From the NCBI GenBank assembly GCA_907165275.2, contig OU015655.1, positions 6,894,501 through 6,958,500 of the forward strand: DNA of 64,000 bases, read 5' to 3'. Numbering within the stretch: the stretch's first letter is position 1; each line of letters starts with the position of its first letter. The notes below the pieces were generated by a model. It was given only the letters and a program-made list of their open reading frames with translations. It made no database searches and was not told the DNA's origin. Origin of the DNA: Zygaena filipendulae (taxonomy: Eukaryota; Arthropoda; Insecta; Lepidoptera; Zygaenidae). Both the position numbers and the translations under genes were made by a program. Below, piece after piece: positions 11,669 through 24,365 of the stretch.

Positions 11669-11777
11669 GATACCATGGACCAATAAAACTTTTAATTGGT
11701 CCAAGTTTGGTCCAATTGGTCCAATTGGTCCAATAAAACTTTTAATTGGTCCAAGTTTTAATTGGTCCATGGTGATA
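11667..11777. repeat. AATTGGTCC tandem-palindromic cluster flanked by TGATA
   Basis: About 100 bp of AATTGGTCC units in direct and inverted order, starting CCATGGACCAAT and ending ATTGGTCCATGG. It lies between two TGATA pentamers, so it looks like a small inserted palindrome. Confidence 0.6.
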
Positions 11778-12074
11778 ATAATCTATAATAATCTAAAATA
11801 TTAAAATAACAATAATTTTAAATGACGACGTAATTAAGGTACTACTTATCTGTTTTTTTCACAAGAATTTATAACTTCATCGTCACATTAAGCGTCACGT
11901 CATATCGATCGTACCTATACCTATATTGAATACAATTTATTGCAACTATATCTTATCATTACATATCGCACGCTTAACTCAAAAAAAAGAAAGATCTCAA
12001 AAAAGATACTTTTTGGGAATTAAATCTAATAATAAAATTGAACATAATATTATGTACCTACTTTCAATCTACAC

Positions 12075-12345
12075 TAATTCTAATATTATAAATTCGAATG
12101 TCAGTTAGTTTATTTGTTTGATAGTTTGTTACGCCTTCACGCCTTTCCTACTCAACCGATCGTCATGAAATTTTGCATACCTACACTACACATTGTCAGG
12201 ACAACAAAAAAGGATATCGAGTTTATGGTACGGGGAGACCAGTTGGTTATTTATAAAATGCCAGGGTGAATTTTCTGTGCGTGCCACTAAAACTCCGCAA
12301 CTCTTTCCCGCGAGAACTCAAAGCGGGTGCGTCGTGGGGCGTAGG
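12075..12345 (+). repeat. Family-A repeat with long 5' part
   Basis: TCTAATATTATAAATTCGAA, TTTGTTACGCCTTCACGCC, ATGAAATTTTGCATAC, then a diverged GC-rich 3' end (AACTCAAAGCGGGTGCGTCG). Confidence 0.75.
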
Positions 12346-13395
12346 ATTAGGAAAAAATAATGTCAAATTTAAATATTTAAAAGGTATGGGTTAAAGATAC
12401 ATTAGAAAGAATTCAGCAAAAAAACATTCCTAACAAAATACATATTGAATACCTAGGTATTGATATTTTCTAAAATTATTATTTTGTTTAGATGAAATTT
12501 TCTTAACTTTGCCTCATTGTAGATTGTGTGCAGGACGACCGACGTGCCCGAGACAACCGACGTCTTCATAGAATAAGTTAGGTATAAGCAATAAAGTATA
12601 GTAACATAATTATAGAAAGATTGTATAGGTTTAGAGGTGCACCTATAATCTTAAAATAGACTAGAACTTGTATATTGAACCTTATTGCCAAGCCCATAAA
12701 AGCGGCCATCGTTTTGGCAATAAAAGGTGAAGCTTCTAGAAGCATTTACGGCCACATACATTGCATGGGCCCACTTGGTATAGCGGGCAAAACAGTCAGC
12801 CAATGGGCGATGAGACTAGCCGTGAGCCCCATGTCCTCGACTCGTCTTTTTTGATCGCCATTGACTGTGACCAATGGGCGAGCCTACATTAATTAAGTTT
12901 GTGAAAATTAAATGAACAGAAAATGCATTTACTACCTGCGAACACTAGCAAAAGGCACACTAGAATAAAGTTATAAATATTAGTCATTAAAATAGGAACC
13001 TTAAAGTTCGCCGAAAATTAGAAAGACATTGCGTCGTATAGTTCAAAACAGTTTTAAATAGAATCAGTTCGCGATAAAGTACTTGATAGTTAAGCTCGTT
13101 GCATAAAGGCCATACGCTAGTGGTCACGGGTATAGTGCCGCTCTGATTAAATAGTAAAGAGCGTTATCACTGGCATTCGCCGCACTGATTCCTGATTCTC
13201 CCAATCCAGCAATCGCTACGTACGAGTCAGGTGGACAGGGTACCGCAGAACATAGTACTCTTCATACAGTCCACTTGCCCGACAGCCCATCTGGCCCGTA
13301 CAGATTGTACAGTCAAAAGAACATGTTATGTATTGTTCAATTTCACCATTAAGTACTGTAAACAAATTGCATACGAGTATTAATATGGAATAAAT
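12346..13395. other. Non-coding, no gene seen
   Basis: AT-rich sequence with scattered GC patches near 12765-12850 and 13195-13300. No ORF, splice-consistent exon or repeat family was recognised. Confidence 0.3.
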
Positions 13396-13630
13396 AAAAT
13401 TTTAACAAAAAAATAAAAACCGACTTCCAAAAACACAAAATTAAAAAGCTAAAAATAACAAAATACCGATTTAATCCAAAAGCCAAAAATACACGTAATA
13501 TTATTATTGGTTTGTGCTACCATGGTGCTACCACTGATTGGTTTGAATTCGGTGACAAGCCCGCGCCTACTTGGGTTGTTCTGCTCACGAAGAGCTGGTG
13601 GCGGGAGTCAACTTAGCCCATATATAATAC
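13396..13630 (+). repeat. Family-D repeat, tail portion
   Basis: AAACCGACTTCCAAAAACAC, then AACAAAATACCGATTTAATC, then CACGAAGAGCTGGTGGCGGG. This is the reverse orientation of the copy that follows at 13735, so two family-D pieces sit tail to tail around an AT-rich spacer. Confidence 0.7.
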
Positions 13631-13734
13631 TTTTTATATTATATGTATAGTTGTTGTATACGTATGCTGTAAATCTTTGTGTTGTGTCAAATAAAGTTTA
13701 TCAATCTACCCCCTCCATATTTGGCTTGTCACCG

Positions 13735-14335
13735 CCTTCATACCGATCAGTGGTAGCACAAACCAATAAGAATATTACGTATGTTTTTGGCTTTTGGATT
13801 AAATCGGTATTTTGTTATTTTTAGCTTTTTATTTTTAGCTGTTTAGTTTTTGTGTTTTTGGAAGTCGAATTTAATGTTTTTTTAAAATTTTGTTTATTTC
13901 TCCCTTTTAAGTGAGTCAGTTTGTAATTTATCTAAGTTACAGTAGCCTAATGTCAACTGCTCATCACCTTCTACAAAATATTGCTTTTCCCGACGCAGGG
14001 ACGTTAATTGTTGAGGAGTTCTCCTAGTTCATCACCATCAGTTCCACTTCACCATATACATTGTGACGAGGATAAATTGTTTAGAAACCATATTAAATTT
14101 AACGAATCGGAACCCATGAAATACCTATTATTGAGTAGTTCCGATGATGTGGTCTTTATCATTGGTCTTTATCATCCGTTTCACTTCTTCAAATTTTGCT
14201 TTCCGAAAGCAAATAAACGATTTAATATGAAAAATACAAAAATCGCTATAGGTGAGCCTATATTTTTTTAAGAATTCCCTCGATTTCTCCAAGATCCCTT
14301 CATCAGATCCCGACTTGGTGGCAATGGGACCCCAC
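13735..14335 (-). repeat. Family-D repeat, long copy
   Basis: Includes GATCAGTGGTAGCACAAACC, GCTTTTCCCGACGCAGGGAC, CATCAGTTCCACTTC, TTTGCTTTCCGAAAGCAAAT and CTCGATTTCTCCAAGATCCC. The same order is seen at 18055-18860 and 60000-60560. The open frame on its minus strand reads ESGSD.GILEKSRE-like text similar to other copies. Confidence 0.75.
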
Positions 14336-14492
14336 AATGTAAATAAAAATACTGGCTGAATAGCTAGCCGGCCAAAGAAAAAGAAATAGGTGGGAAAGTG
14401 TCAAGCGACTATCCGATCTTCACTCATTTTTTCTTTAGCTAATTCCTATTTTTATTTTGACTTTCCTTGCATTCGTAATGAAAAGCACAGTG

Positions 14493-14604
14493 TTATCCTC
14501 GGGAGAAAGACTTATTTGGTCCCTCGATCTATTGGCGCCCTCGCTACGCTCGGGCGCCAAACCCCGTCTCGGGACTAAATAAGTTACTTTCACCCCTAGG
14601 ATAA
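14493..14604. mobile_element. Small palindromic MITE
   Basis: TTATCCTCGGGAGAAAG...CTTATTTGGTCCC is mirrored by GGGACTAAATAAG...CTTTCACCCCTAGGATAA. The centre is itself a perfect GGCGCCCTCGCTACGCTCGG hairpin. Confidence 0.65.
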
Positions 14605-15069
14605 TAATGTACTATTACACATAGGTGTACAGAACTGATGTTGTATATATGTATACTACATTGAGAAAATCTAGATTTTTCAACAGGCATTTTTTTTTCT
14701 ATTTTTTGAGAACATTTAGTCACCTATTAAATCGACCCAGATAGTTTTTAATGAAATTTCCAAAAAAAAATAAAGCAGCTCTCAGGAGGGTAAGTATCAT
14801 CGATAAAAATAAATCGTGACAGGGGAGCACAAGTGACTTCAAGTGAATGATCCAATAATCAACATTATGTTGCAAAAATAAAACACGTCATTATTGTTTG
14901 GATAGGTACAATGTAACAATGTGACATAAGAATGACTCGACTACTTTTACAGTTATTATTTTATACTAAAAACGTTTCAATTCTGATATTCACAAGAATC
15001 CAAGGCTATTCTCAGTCAACACAATTAGCTATTGGTATCTTAGGTACTGTAGTTAAATAGCTATTAGCA

Positions 15070-15301
15070 CAGGGCCCTTATTCACTATGACCATAATACG
15101 CCACGCTAAGATAAGACGCCGCAAAAAGTCTTGCCCTCGTAATCAAAGAAGTTTTACTGCAAAAAAATATATTTTCAACGTTTCTTATGGCATAAAGAAT
15201 AATAATTTCTAATATCTTGGCATCTAGAACGTTTGGAAATGCGTTTTGGGACGCGCGTTATGGGCAAGGAATGTTGTTGGTCATAGTGAATAAGGGCCCT
15301 G
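15070..15301. mobile_element. MITE with CAGGGCCCTTATTC termini
   Basis: A 232-bp element with perfect 24-bp inverted ends, CAGGGCCCTTATTCACTATG and its reverse complement. No clear target duplication is visible. The interior is non-coding. Confidence 0.8.
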
Positions 15302-15778
15302 ATCTACCTAATTATATGAACATAATATAACCGAACACCTGCGGATCGACCCACGGATATAAGTACACATTGTACAACATATCACATTCATGTACCTACT
15401 TACCTAAAAGTACCTAGTACCTACCTAGTAGCTCCTATTCGTTTAATTTAATTTACCTTATTGTTAGGTAATTTTATCTTGGTGAGTTTTCGGTAGGTAC
15501 ATATTTAAAATATTACTGACTAAGGCAATTAATTTTGTACATAAAGCTGATAAAAAAAGTTGATGGTATCCATGTTAATACGAAAAAAAGTTATTGGTAT
15601 TTATTTACCTACTACAGAAATGATTGTTATTCTTGGTATGAGCCGATCACTGAGCAAATAATCTCTACGTTTTAAGCAGAGTTGCCAATGCTTTATTTAA
15701 CTTATAGAAAGTAGTGCAAAATAGATGTATCGTCGGTTTCTACCTAAAAAATCGGTTCAAGATTGACGATGCAGTTTG

Positions 15779-15860
15779 ATCCCCGCCCCCCGCGCGTCGT
15801 TTCTTCCATTACGCTCGCGCGCATTTCGTCGTCGATCGTCGTCGTCGTTCGTCCAATTTC
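15779..15860. other. CpG-rich island-like patch
   Basis: CCCCGCCCCCCGCGCGTCG and a CGTCGTCGTCG run stand out from the AT-rich surroundings. It could be a promoter or non-coding 5' exon, but no ORF or splice-linked exon was found. Confidence 0.3.
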
Positions 15861-17793
15861 TGCTAGTGATAGTAGGTACTAGGCCAAATTGCCAAAACTT
15901 CGGTACATGTGAAGGTTCGATCGAACACTAGAAATGGACACTGGAAGTCGCTGATCTAAAACTTGACACTGTAGGTTGCAAAAAAACGCAGAGGTCTATC
16001 CATGATCCATGAGTTCTCAGTTTTAAGGATGTACTTACCTAAGTACTATTTTAGTTTTCTTTCATTCCAAACAACTGATTCGCTATAGTTTTATTTTATA
16101 TTGTATTATGTATAATATTCATAGCAGAGTGGAGTTGACTGTAAGGTTGCTGGAAGGTCATACCACTGCAGCACTGTACATTAATAAATAGTAGGTATAC
16201 TTACAGTATAAAATATAGGTATACTTGTATATTTACTGAGGTCATACTATGTGATTTTATATGAACTAGAGGGGTACAATGTACATTGAAGATATTAAAT
16301 ATATATTGCCTACCTATCACGTTTCTGCAAACAATAATAATAATTCTTGACCTTTATCACACTGTATATAGTCTGCACACAGCGCCACTTGGTCCCAAAC
16401 TAAGCTGAACTTGTAATGGTGCCTACCTTAATGATACATAAGTAAGAGGGTAGGGGAAGTAGGGAGAATGCAGTTCACTTAAGGAAAACACTTTATAATT
16501 TTCATATTTATAACTTTTTTTAAATTAAGGCAAAATAACCATAGTGAAACTCAAATATCAATATTTAAACGCAAAATGCATACAACTTTCCAGTAATAAC
16601 TAGTGATATCGTATATTTAAAAAAAACAGGTTTATAAGCGCTATTATTACCCCTGACCATGGGTAATGTCGCAGCGAAGGGGTAATGACGCTCAAACCGT
16701 TTATAAACAAAATCATTAATATCAACTTTAACTTATTAAATATTGATGAGATCAACTAAATTGAAGTTTTTAATCTCAATCGGAGAATTACAAACGAATA
16801 TCATACAAAACATTTTAGTCTGTTGTTTAATATGTATAAGTATCTCCATTTATCCAGCTCATAGAGCTTGTGTACATAACGCCATGATAGGGGCATCTTT
16901 TTCTAATAAGTGCCATCCTCTTCCTACGAAAAATGATGAGTTGTATAAAGTTACCAGCAGCATTCATTGCACCAGCAGCACTCATCGCACATATCTACGA
17001 ATTCGGCCTTCATTCACCGCTAGTTACTGCTCCTACTCCTCGTTGGCCTATGTCTTTTAACTTTGGGCAAATCTGCTATTTTCATCACCCATAGCGATCC
17101 CAAAAGCTTAACTGGTTCTATCTCGTTCTTTCTGTTGGTTCAAAATTGATTTAGTTCCTAGAAAACGGAATAATAATAGTAATAATCATTTATTCGTCTC
17201 CACAGAAGTACCTACATGGAATGTGTTTTAATTAAGGAAAGTAGGAGATCTGGAACCCAATCTAGGTTAAACTGTATTATTGGTATCCAGGTGACGAACT
17301 CAAAAATTATTATTATGAATGTTGTGTTATATGTCAGGAGGTGTATGGTCAGCAATGTCGGTGTCGGTTAAGTTACCTTTTACTAATAATATGTAAATTG
17401 ATATAGATCGAAGTTGTTGACACAAGCCTGCTATTTTGCAATTCAATGTGAAGTGGTTTGACTAACCAACGCTCATTTAACAGGTCACGAGCAATCATCG
17501 GAACTTATTTATATTACTGACGCAATTTTTGGCCTCCCTTTTTACCGATTTGCGCTGTTTATCCTATCGGGAAGGATAATTTCCAAAAGGTTCATAATGA
17601 GATTAAAATTTACAGAAACTTTACAGAAAGAAATAAGCTGGTAACTACCTGAGTTCAATTTAATGTTCAATGAGTTCAATTAATCAATGAATTATTTTCT
17701 TGTACAGGAGTTGGGCCGAATGACTAGGTAAGTAGGTATTCGTTTTATTTTCGGTCTGTTTACTGAACATTGCTATTCGCCATTCGGTAAGTT
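15861..17793. other. Non-coding, no gene seen
   Basis: AT-rich with GTAGGTAC-type motifs. The 105-codon frame at 16743-17060 lacks recognisable domains or supporting splice context and is treated as chance. Confidence 0.3.
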
Positions 17794-18016
17794 ACAGCCG
17801 CACTCAGAGTCGACTTTAATGATTACTTAGTTAAGTATAGATTTTTAAAACAAAACTGCCGCAATCAGACAAGTTTAATCAATTAGTGTTAATTGGCATT
17901 TAACTAATTAAGTTACATCTCATTAAGTGCCAATTAACATTAATTTACTGAACGTCTCTGATTGCGGCAGTTTTGTTTTAAAAATCTATACTATACTAAC
18001 TCTGAGTGCGGCCGTT
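17794..18016. mobile_element. Family-F hairpin MITE, full copy
   Basis: Outer ends ACAGCCGCACTCAGAGT and ACTCTGAGTGCGGCCGT. Inner arms AAAACAAAACTGCCGCAATC and its mirror, then GTTAATTGGCATTTAACTAA and its mirror at the tip. Almost the whole 223 bp is one imperfect palindrome. Other copies are at 58738-58962, with partial ones at 11593 and 63899. Confidence 0.8.
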
Positions 18017-18054
18017 AGATTATAAAGTTAGTTATTCGGTTCATAAGTTTATGT

Positions 18055-19045
18055 TATTTTTAGCTTTTTATTTTTAAGATTTTTAGTTTTGTGTTTTTGG
18101 AAGTCGGTTTAAATTTTTTTGTTAAAATTTTGTTTATTTCTCGCTTTTAAGTGACTTAGTTCGTAATTTCTCTAAGTTGCAATAGCCTAATGTCAACTGC
18201 TCATCACCTTTTACAAAATATTGCTTTTCCCGATGCAGGGACGTTAATTGTTGAAGAGTTCTCCTGGTACATCACCATCAGTTCCACTTCGCCATATACA
18301 TTGTGACAAGCATAAATTGTTTAGAAATCATATTAAAGTTAATAATCGAAACCCGTGAAATACGTATTATTGAGTAGTTCCAATAACCATCTGTGGTCTT
18401 CATCATCAGTTCCACTTCTCCAAATTTTGCTTTCCGAAAGCAAAAGAACGATTTACTATAATAAAATACAAAAATCGCTATAGGTGTACCTATAATTTTT
18501 GAAGAGTTTCCTCGATTACTCCAAGATCCCATCATCAGATTTCGACTTGATGACAATGAAATCAATTTGGAAGTATCCCCTTTCAAACAAAAAAACAATT
18601 TTTGAAATCGCTCCAATCGGAACCCGTGAAATAGGTATTATTGTTGAGTAGTTCCGATGACCATCTGTGGTCTTCATCATCAGTTCCACTTCCTCAAATT
18701 TTGCTTTTCAAAAGCAAATGAACGATTTACTATAAAAATACCCAAATCGCTATAGGTGTGCCTATAATTTTGAAGAGTTCCCTCGATTTCTCTAAGATCC
18801 CATCATCAGATCCCGACTTGGTGGCAATGGGACCTAATTGGAAGTAAACACTTTCAAACAAAAAAAGAATTTTCCAAATCGGTCCAACCGTCTTCGAGTA
18901 ATCGGTGAACATACATAAAAAAAAACATACATACATACAATCGAACATAGAACCTTCTCCTTTTTGGAAGTCGGTTAAAAAACATAAAAAAAAACATAGG
19001 TGCGCGTCGAATTGAGAACCCCCTCCTTTTTGGAAAATCGGTTAA
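18055..19045 (-). repeat. Family-D repeats, three truncated copies in tandem
   Basis: The block from CATCAGTTCCACTTC to CTCGATT.CTCCAAGATCC is seen twice (18285-18560 and 18605-18860). The ACCTTCTCCTTTTTGGAAGTCGG head is seen twice (18950 and 19015). Tandem truncated insertions or local duplication would explain this. Open frames here are spurious. Confidence 0.75.
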
Positions 19046-19440
19046 AAATTTCAAGTATTATATGGGAACACCAGTTTTCCGACTGCAAAGTTAAATTTGC
19101 CCGTCAATCTTGTTTATGACGAACTATTTACATAGGTATACTTACAAAGTACGGCTATAAAGTGCGATTCAGACTCAGTCCGAATCGCATTGGACATTGG
19201 ACGTAGCTAGCTTCGTTGCCACCAGTAATCAAGTAGGTACCATGACCAAGATCATGACTTATGACCGTCAGATTATATAATAATGACATTGAGCAATATT
19301 TGCATTGATATAAAAAAATACTATTTAGTCTCTATCAATGAATACCTATATGTAATTGTTCTAGAACTGATCGTTCTTCACATTTACAATCACGTGAATT
19401 TTGGGATTCCCTCAGGAACTCCTACATAAGCTCTTTAATC

Positions 19441-19668
19441 TACTAGCTGTTCCCCGCATTTTTACCAGCGTTAATTTAATTTAATTTCGAAATTCCCACG
19501 GGAAAAACCCGGAATAAAAAGTGCCCTATATGTCCTTTTTTGTATCCCTGACAACGTGTATCTAGGTATCTATGCAAAATTTCACAATGATTGCTTGAGA
19601 AGTTAAGGCATGAAAGCGTACCTATTTAAAAAACAAACCATCGGACAATCGACGTATAATATTAGTAA
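19441..19668 (-). repeat. Family-A repeat
   Basis: ACTAGCTGTTCCCCGCATTT, CGAAATTCCCACGGGAA, TATGTCCTTTTTTGTATCCC and TATAATATTAGTAAGAATT: a complete copy in reverse orientation. Confidence 0.8.
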
Positions 19669-20810
19669 GAATTAGTTTAAAAGGTACTTATGCGGAAAAA
19701 ACATCTGACAGTCTAATCTATCTATTTGGTTTGGAACTAGGAACTTACTATTACCTTGCCGTACAAAAAGGTACCTAAAGTCTATCTACTGTAAGTACCT
19801 ACTTATTAAAAAGTTATAGTTGAGACGCTTGATTTTTGATAAATAGGTAGGTAATTCAATTTATTCCAATACAGATACAGCGAATACCGAATAGATAGGT
19901 TACCAAGGGTACCAATTGTCAGAAAGATTATTATTAGAGAAAGTAGCAACGATTTGTCTTGGCTTGACTCGTAAAAGGCGACGATCACAAAAAAGAGCTC
20001 ATAGGTTAGGTAGGTAGGTACCTTCCTACCTATCTAATCTATAATAATTATTCTATACGTCTTGTGAGATTTGTGAATTCATAATAGATAAACTTATCTT
20101 ACTTAATCCTATATATCACATAGGTAATCGTTATTTTGGTAAACCATCCTACTTTAATATATCTTTATATAAAAAAATGAATTGCTGTTCGTTTGTCTCG
20201 TTAAAACCCGAGAATGGCAGAACCGATTTATCATGTACCTAATCGTTTTTTTTTTATAATCCACAGTGTTTCGCGTACAGTACCCTTGAGGTCGAGGGAT
20301 AAAGAGCATTAAGTATTATTCTGTTCAACCAAAAGGTAGCCCTAGTAGTTACCTACCAACTGGTAACTAAATGAAATAGGTATTATAGGTAGCTGATAGG
20401 TACAAATTGTAATTATAAATCTAAAAGTAAAAGCCAAATGAAATTTTAATTGTAGTCCCTTATGTAATGGTATAATACATAATATGTAGCAGGTACATAT
20501 ACCTGCCACCTTATATCGCAATGTTATTTCATAGAATAGTGCTGCTTGCTTATCTTAATGATAATAGGTATCGCGATTTGCGATGATAAAATACCTACCT
20601 ACCTATTCAATCGATTGAACTTCCATATCGATTTGGGTTTAGGCATGTAAAATGGAAAAACAATTTTAGATGGGAACAACAACGACATGTACTGATAGAT
20701 AAAGTATCCACTTACTTATTTTATTTTGTTTAATATGTTATCTTATTAAATTTACACCCATAATTGACCTTTAACTATAGGTACCTATCTAAAATATCTT
20801 GCTTATTTTA
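19669..20810. other. Non-coding, GTAGGTACCT-rich
   Basis: Many AGGTAGGTACCT motifs (for example near 20008). No gene or defined element was seen. Confidence 0.3.
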
Positions 20811-21150
20811 TACTAGTTGGTGCCCGCGGCTTCGCTCGCCTACCTACCTAGATACCTAGATTGTACCTATCAATTAATTTTGTTTCGAATTTATTGTCCC
20901 AATATTTTTTAATGTAGGCCGACAATGTTGATATATGCGATTTAATCATGATCGATTAAATATTTAAGGCGTAAAAACTTAGGTAGGTATCTAACAAATA
21001 AAATCGCATTAACAAGCAGCTGTTTCAGCTCTCTGCGGTTTCACCCGGGGAAATTTCGGAGATCCAGATCTCGCAGGGTTTCGGGGATACAATGTACCCT
21101 ATGTCCTTTTCTGTAGGTACCCCTAACAATGTGTAGGGTGCTTTGTCCAA
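20811..21150 (-). repeat. Two family-A-like fragments
   Basis: 20811-20840 reads ACTAGTTGGTGCCCGCGGCT. 21022-21150 reads AGCTGTTTCAGCTCTCTGCG, GTTTCACCCGGGGAAATTTC, then TACCCTATGTCCTTTTCTG. Both lack the far end. Confidence 0.65.
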
Positions 21151-22079
21151 CAGTGAACCAATGTTTTTTCTATGTCGCAGAACTTGCTAGATAATTAAGC
21201 TAAAAATTTCGTTATGGTGTCATTGTTTAGGTAATATCATAAGGTTTCTTAGATATAGGTTACAATATACTAGGAACAAACCAAGACCGATGACCAGTTT
21301 TATAGTAAGTAACGTTTATTAATTAGAACACCATCTCACCGATGTTCTCAAGTGAGTACGTCAACTTGAGTAACGTTTATTAATACGGGCCTTAGACTTA
21401 AAGGCAGAGACGATGATATAATTTATTGTTCATTTATTTTTCCACATTTTTTTGATAATACAGATTATAAATGCAACATCATCATAGTGGCAGAAGTATA
21501 TTTTTTTATCTCTTATAATATAATTTTAATAATTATCCTATTCTGCCTGACGATGAAATTAGTTATTTTTTATATATCATAATAATTAGAAAAAAATAAT
21601 TAATTACTCTAAAACACAGCAGGAAAAACTTCTGCCACTAGTAAATATTAATGTTAATATTAAATATAATTTATTAAGACTATCGACAGAAGCGATGATA
21701 TCGTATAGGTACCTAGTTTATGACACCTTTTTTCAACATTTTTTCCAAGCTTCTATTTGATATTGCAGCAATTATTGAATCGCAAAAATTGTTATGGCTA
21801 ATATTATCAACCTAGCAGAGATGATGAAATCATATAAAAATTTTCTACTGCCACCAGCTCCCTAGCTATAATTACTTAAAATTAATAGTAGGTAATCACC
21901 GATTGCGGCTGTAAATGACGGAAACGCCATCTGCAATTCCTGCCAAAACCTTTACACAATCGTTGTTACTAAAAAGTTTAAACAATCTTTAAAGCTTATG
22001 CAAAAATATTATAGATGGCGCATGACCTCATGTTTTTGAGGGGAATCGAAGATGGCGGTTCCATCATTTATTTTCCTCT
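21151..22079. other. AT-rich stretch with diffuse repeats
   Basis: AGACGATGATATAATTTATT near 21410 and GCGATGATATCGTATAGG near 21690 begin two loosely similar AT-rich segments, both with TTTTTCCA.CATTTTTT-type text. No coding signal was seen. Confidence 0.3.
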
Positions 22080-22205
22080 GGGCGGCGCGGTGCCGGCGGC
22101 GCGCGGCGCGGCGCGGCGCGGCAGTGGCGGTGAAAACAAATGGTTGTAGACGGAGAACTGGGTGAGCTCTGGCCTCCGTTAGTGATTACCTTCTCTCTGG
22201 ATTGT
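22080..22205. other. GGCGCGGCGCG-rich patch plus shared 20-mer
   Basis: A run of GCGGCGCGCGGCGCGGCGCG at about 22082-22126, followed by GTGATTACCTTCTCTCTGG at 22180-22200, a motif repeated three times at 35164-35245. It could be a promoter-like CpG patch or part of a transposon. Confidence 0.4.
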
Positions 22206-22420
22206 ACATATTAAAAAAAATCTATAGCACCATCATGGTCTGCAATTTCAAACCGATAGGTATGCATTGGAAAAAAATTAAAAAAAAAGGAAATTAGCTG
22301 CCTGTGAACAAATTTGCTGCCGGTTGATTTAAAATAGTTTTTGAAATAGTAACCTGTCAGTGTTATTCATTTTGTATTAAAAAAATTATTATTATTCCTA
22401 TTGTAAGCATTTATTTTTAA

Positions 22421-22470
22421 CCGACTTCCAAAAAGGAGGAGGTTCTATGTTCGGCTGTATGTAGGTATGT
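22421..22470 (+). repeat. Family-D head fragment
   Basis: ACCGACTTCCAAAAAGGAGG then AGGTTCTATGTTCGGC: the first 40-50 bp of family D only. Confidence 0.65.
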
Positions 22471-22759
22471 TTTTTTTTTACATAAATAGTGCGCCTACCT
22501 CAAGAATAACTAAAGCAATTTTATTGAGGAAGTAAAAAGTAAGTACTAAAAACTAGGTAGATACCTACCACACTTTCAATTTTGGGCTTTGGGCTGTGTG
22601 GTCGATGGCTTTGGCATAGTTTTATTTCTAAATGTGATATATCATAAAAATATTATTTATTACACAATATAATTTTTTTTATTATTAATAAGAATTTTAA
22701 TGTATTCCTTACGCCAACTGTTGAAAATTATAAAACTAATAACTAGTAAGACATTGTGC

Positions 22760-22830
22760 AATATCTCCGAAACAACTACCGTCCGAAATTATAGCGGGTG
22801 AGAGTGGTGAGACTGCGGGGAACAGCTAAT
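22760..22830 (+). repeat. Family-A 3' fragment
   Basis: CTCCGAAACAACTACCGTCC followed by GAGACTGCGGGGAACAGCTA. Confidence 0.65.
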
Positions 22831-23462
22831 AATGCTAATAGCCATAAAAAATAAAATCGTCGAACAGTTAGTTATTCTGTGATGTTTATGGCGTAAATCG
22901 TAATAATTTCAATAAAATTTGCCTCAATATTTTGAAGTATTAATAATGGAATGGAATGGAATATTAATAATTACAGACTTCTGTAAAAAAATCATACAAT
23001 TTAATAATAATTACTTACTAAATGCTAGGTAGAAAACTTCGCGAGCCCTCCTAAGCACTGCTTTCAGCTAAGTAGTGTTTACTAATAACTAAAAGCTGTC
23101 AAAGCGAAACTTTTGAAGAAAAAAAATAGTTTATATATGAAAGGAAAATACCTATATAATGGTTAAGTATATAATGAAACAGTGAAATTACTTTTCTTAT
23201 TTAAAGTATTAACAGACGTTCCAATTTGGTTGGATCCAACCAAATTACCGCCGTCGTGCCAACCATTCCGACATTGCTACAGACGTACCGACGGTTGGCC
23301 ATCCAACCGTCATTTGCCTATGCACTGAAGAAGTGTACGGACGTCATTATCTTCATAAAGGAGTGGAATCCGCGATTCTGTACATTGAATATTTTTAACT
23401 AAAATTGAGAGAGGTGATAAAAGAAGAGTAACCAAGCTCAAAAATAAGTTTGTAAATTTTTT

Positions 23463-23486
23463 CTGTCTGTCTGTCTGTCTGTCTGT
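23463..23486. repeat. (CTGT)n microsatellite
   Basis: Six CTGT units in a row, followed by TCGCGATAATCTCCGC, a context common in lepidopteran interspersed repeats. Confidence 0.85.
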
Positions 23487-23932
23487 TCGCGATAATCTCC
23501 GCATCTACTAAACGGGTTGTCATGCAGTTTTCGGTAGTAGATTAAGCTAAGTCTGGAGCGAACATATAGGCTTTGTTTCATCGAAATAGGACATTATGGG
23601 AAAAAAGTTATCATCAGTTTTAAAAAAGGTTAAAGTCAAGTTTGTCTGGAAAAGATTGGTAGTAAAGCGATAAGCGCCTAAAGCGTGTACCAGACTGTTG
23701 TAAACAGGAAGTTTCCAACAGTTGTTTAAAACAGTGCGGACGGTTGTTTGCAACGAAATTTCTGTTTCTTTTCCACGACCTTGGTTTGTGGGCGCGCGTT
23801 GGAAACTTGCTGCGATCTCACCGGCGGCCCGCTGTGTGAACGTTTGTTGTAAACCACACAAGTGCAGTTGAGTGGCGGTAGTCACGGGGAGCGCTCGCGC
23901 GTAGAGTAATTTATTTATTCGCGCGCGTACGT

Positions 23933-24118
23933 ATGATAATGACGCAAGAAAAAAATATTCTTATCGAGTTTACCGACCTCTATAGGGATCTGCCGTATCT
24001 CTGGGACTTCTCAATTAAAAAAAAAATTGTGTGGGAATATTTTATTTTATATTTTCTCTTTTTTTTCCTCAATTGCACTCAAAAGAGCAAAAACCACACC
24101 AACTGTTTGAATTTTTGA
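23933..24118 (+). pseudogene. Possible MADF-like protein fragment
   Basis: A 61-codon frame whose start reads ILIEFTDLYRDLPYLWD, resembling the first helix of MADF/Myb-like DNA-binding domains that open many insect proteins and some DNA-transposon accessory proteins. The rest of the frame becomes lysine/phenylalanine-rich and loses similarity. An overlapping frame (24031-24312) is not recognisable. The CpG-rich 23750-23935 segment just upstream, with GCGCTCGCGCG, could be its promoter. Identification is weak. Confidence 0.3.
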
Positions 24119-24365
24119 AAGGCACGGAGCCATTGCAAAGATGTTTCCGATGCGAGGGACAAAAGCACACTGAAGTTGGAGCCTTGTTTACAACAAGTGT
24201 GGACGGAAACGCCAACGGCTTAACCATAGAAGTAGGTACGTCACTAGGCGTCCAAACTCGCGTCTCGCAGATCGGTCAACCCGCAACCGTCAAAGCACGG
24301 TTCTCAACTTAGGGGTTTTCCCCTAAATTTAGGGGGTAAATGAATGCGGTGGGATTTTTTTATTT

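Noticed and set aside
16743..17060. 105-codon plus-strand frame
   Set aside because: No domain, no splice context and biased hydrophobic start only; judged a chance frame.
18278..18616. 112-codon minus-strand frame
   Set aside because: Lies wholly in tandem family-D repeats.
23547..23885. 112-codon minus-strand frame over a GC-rich segment
   Set aside because: No domain recognised; the GC-rich context suppresses stops.
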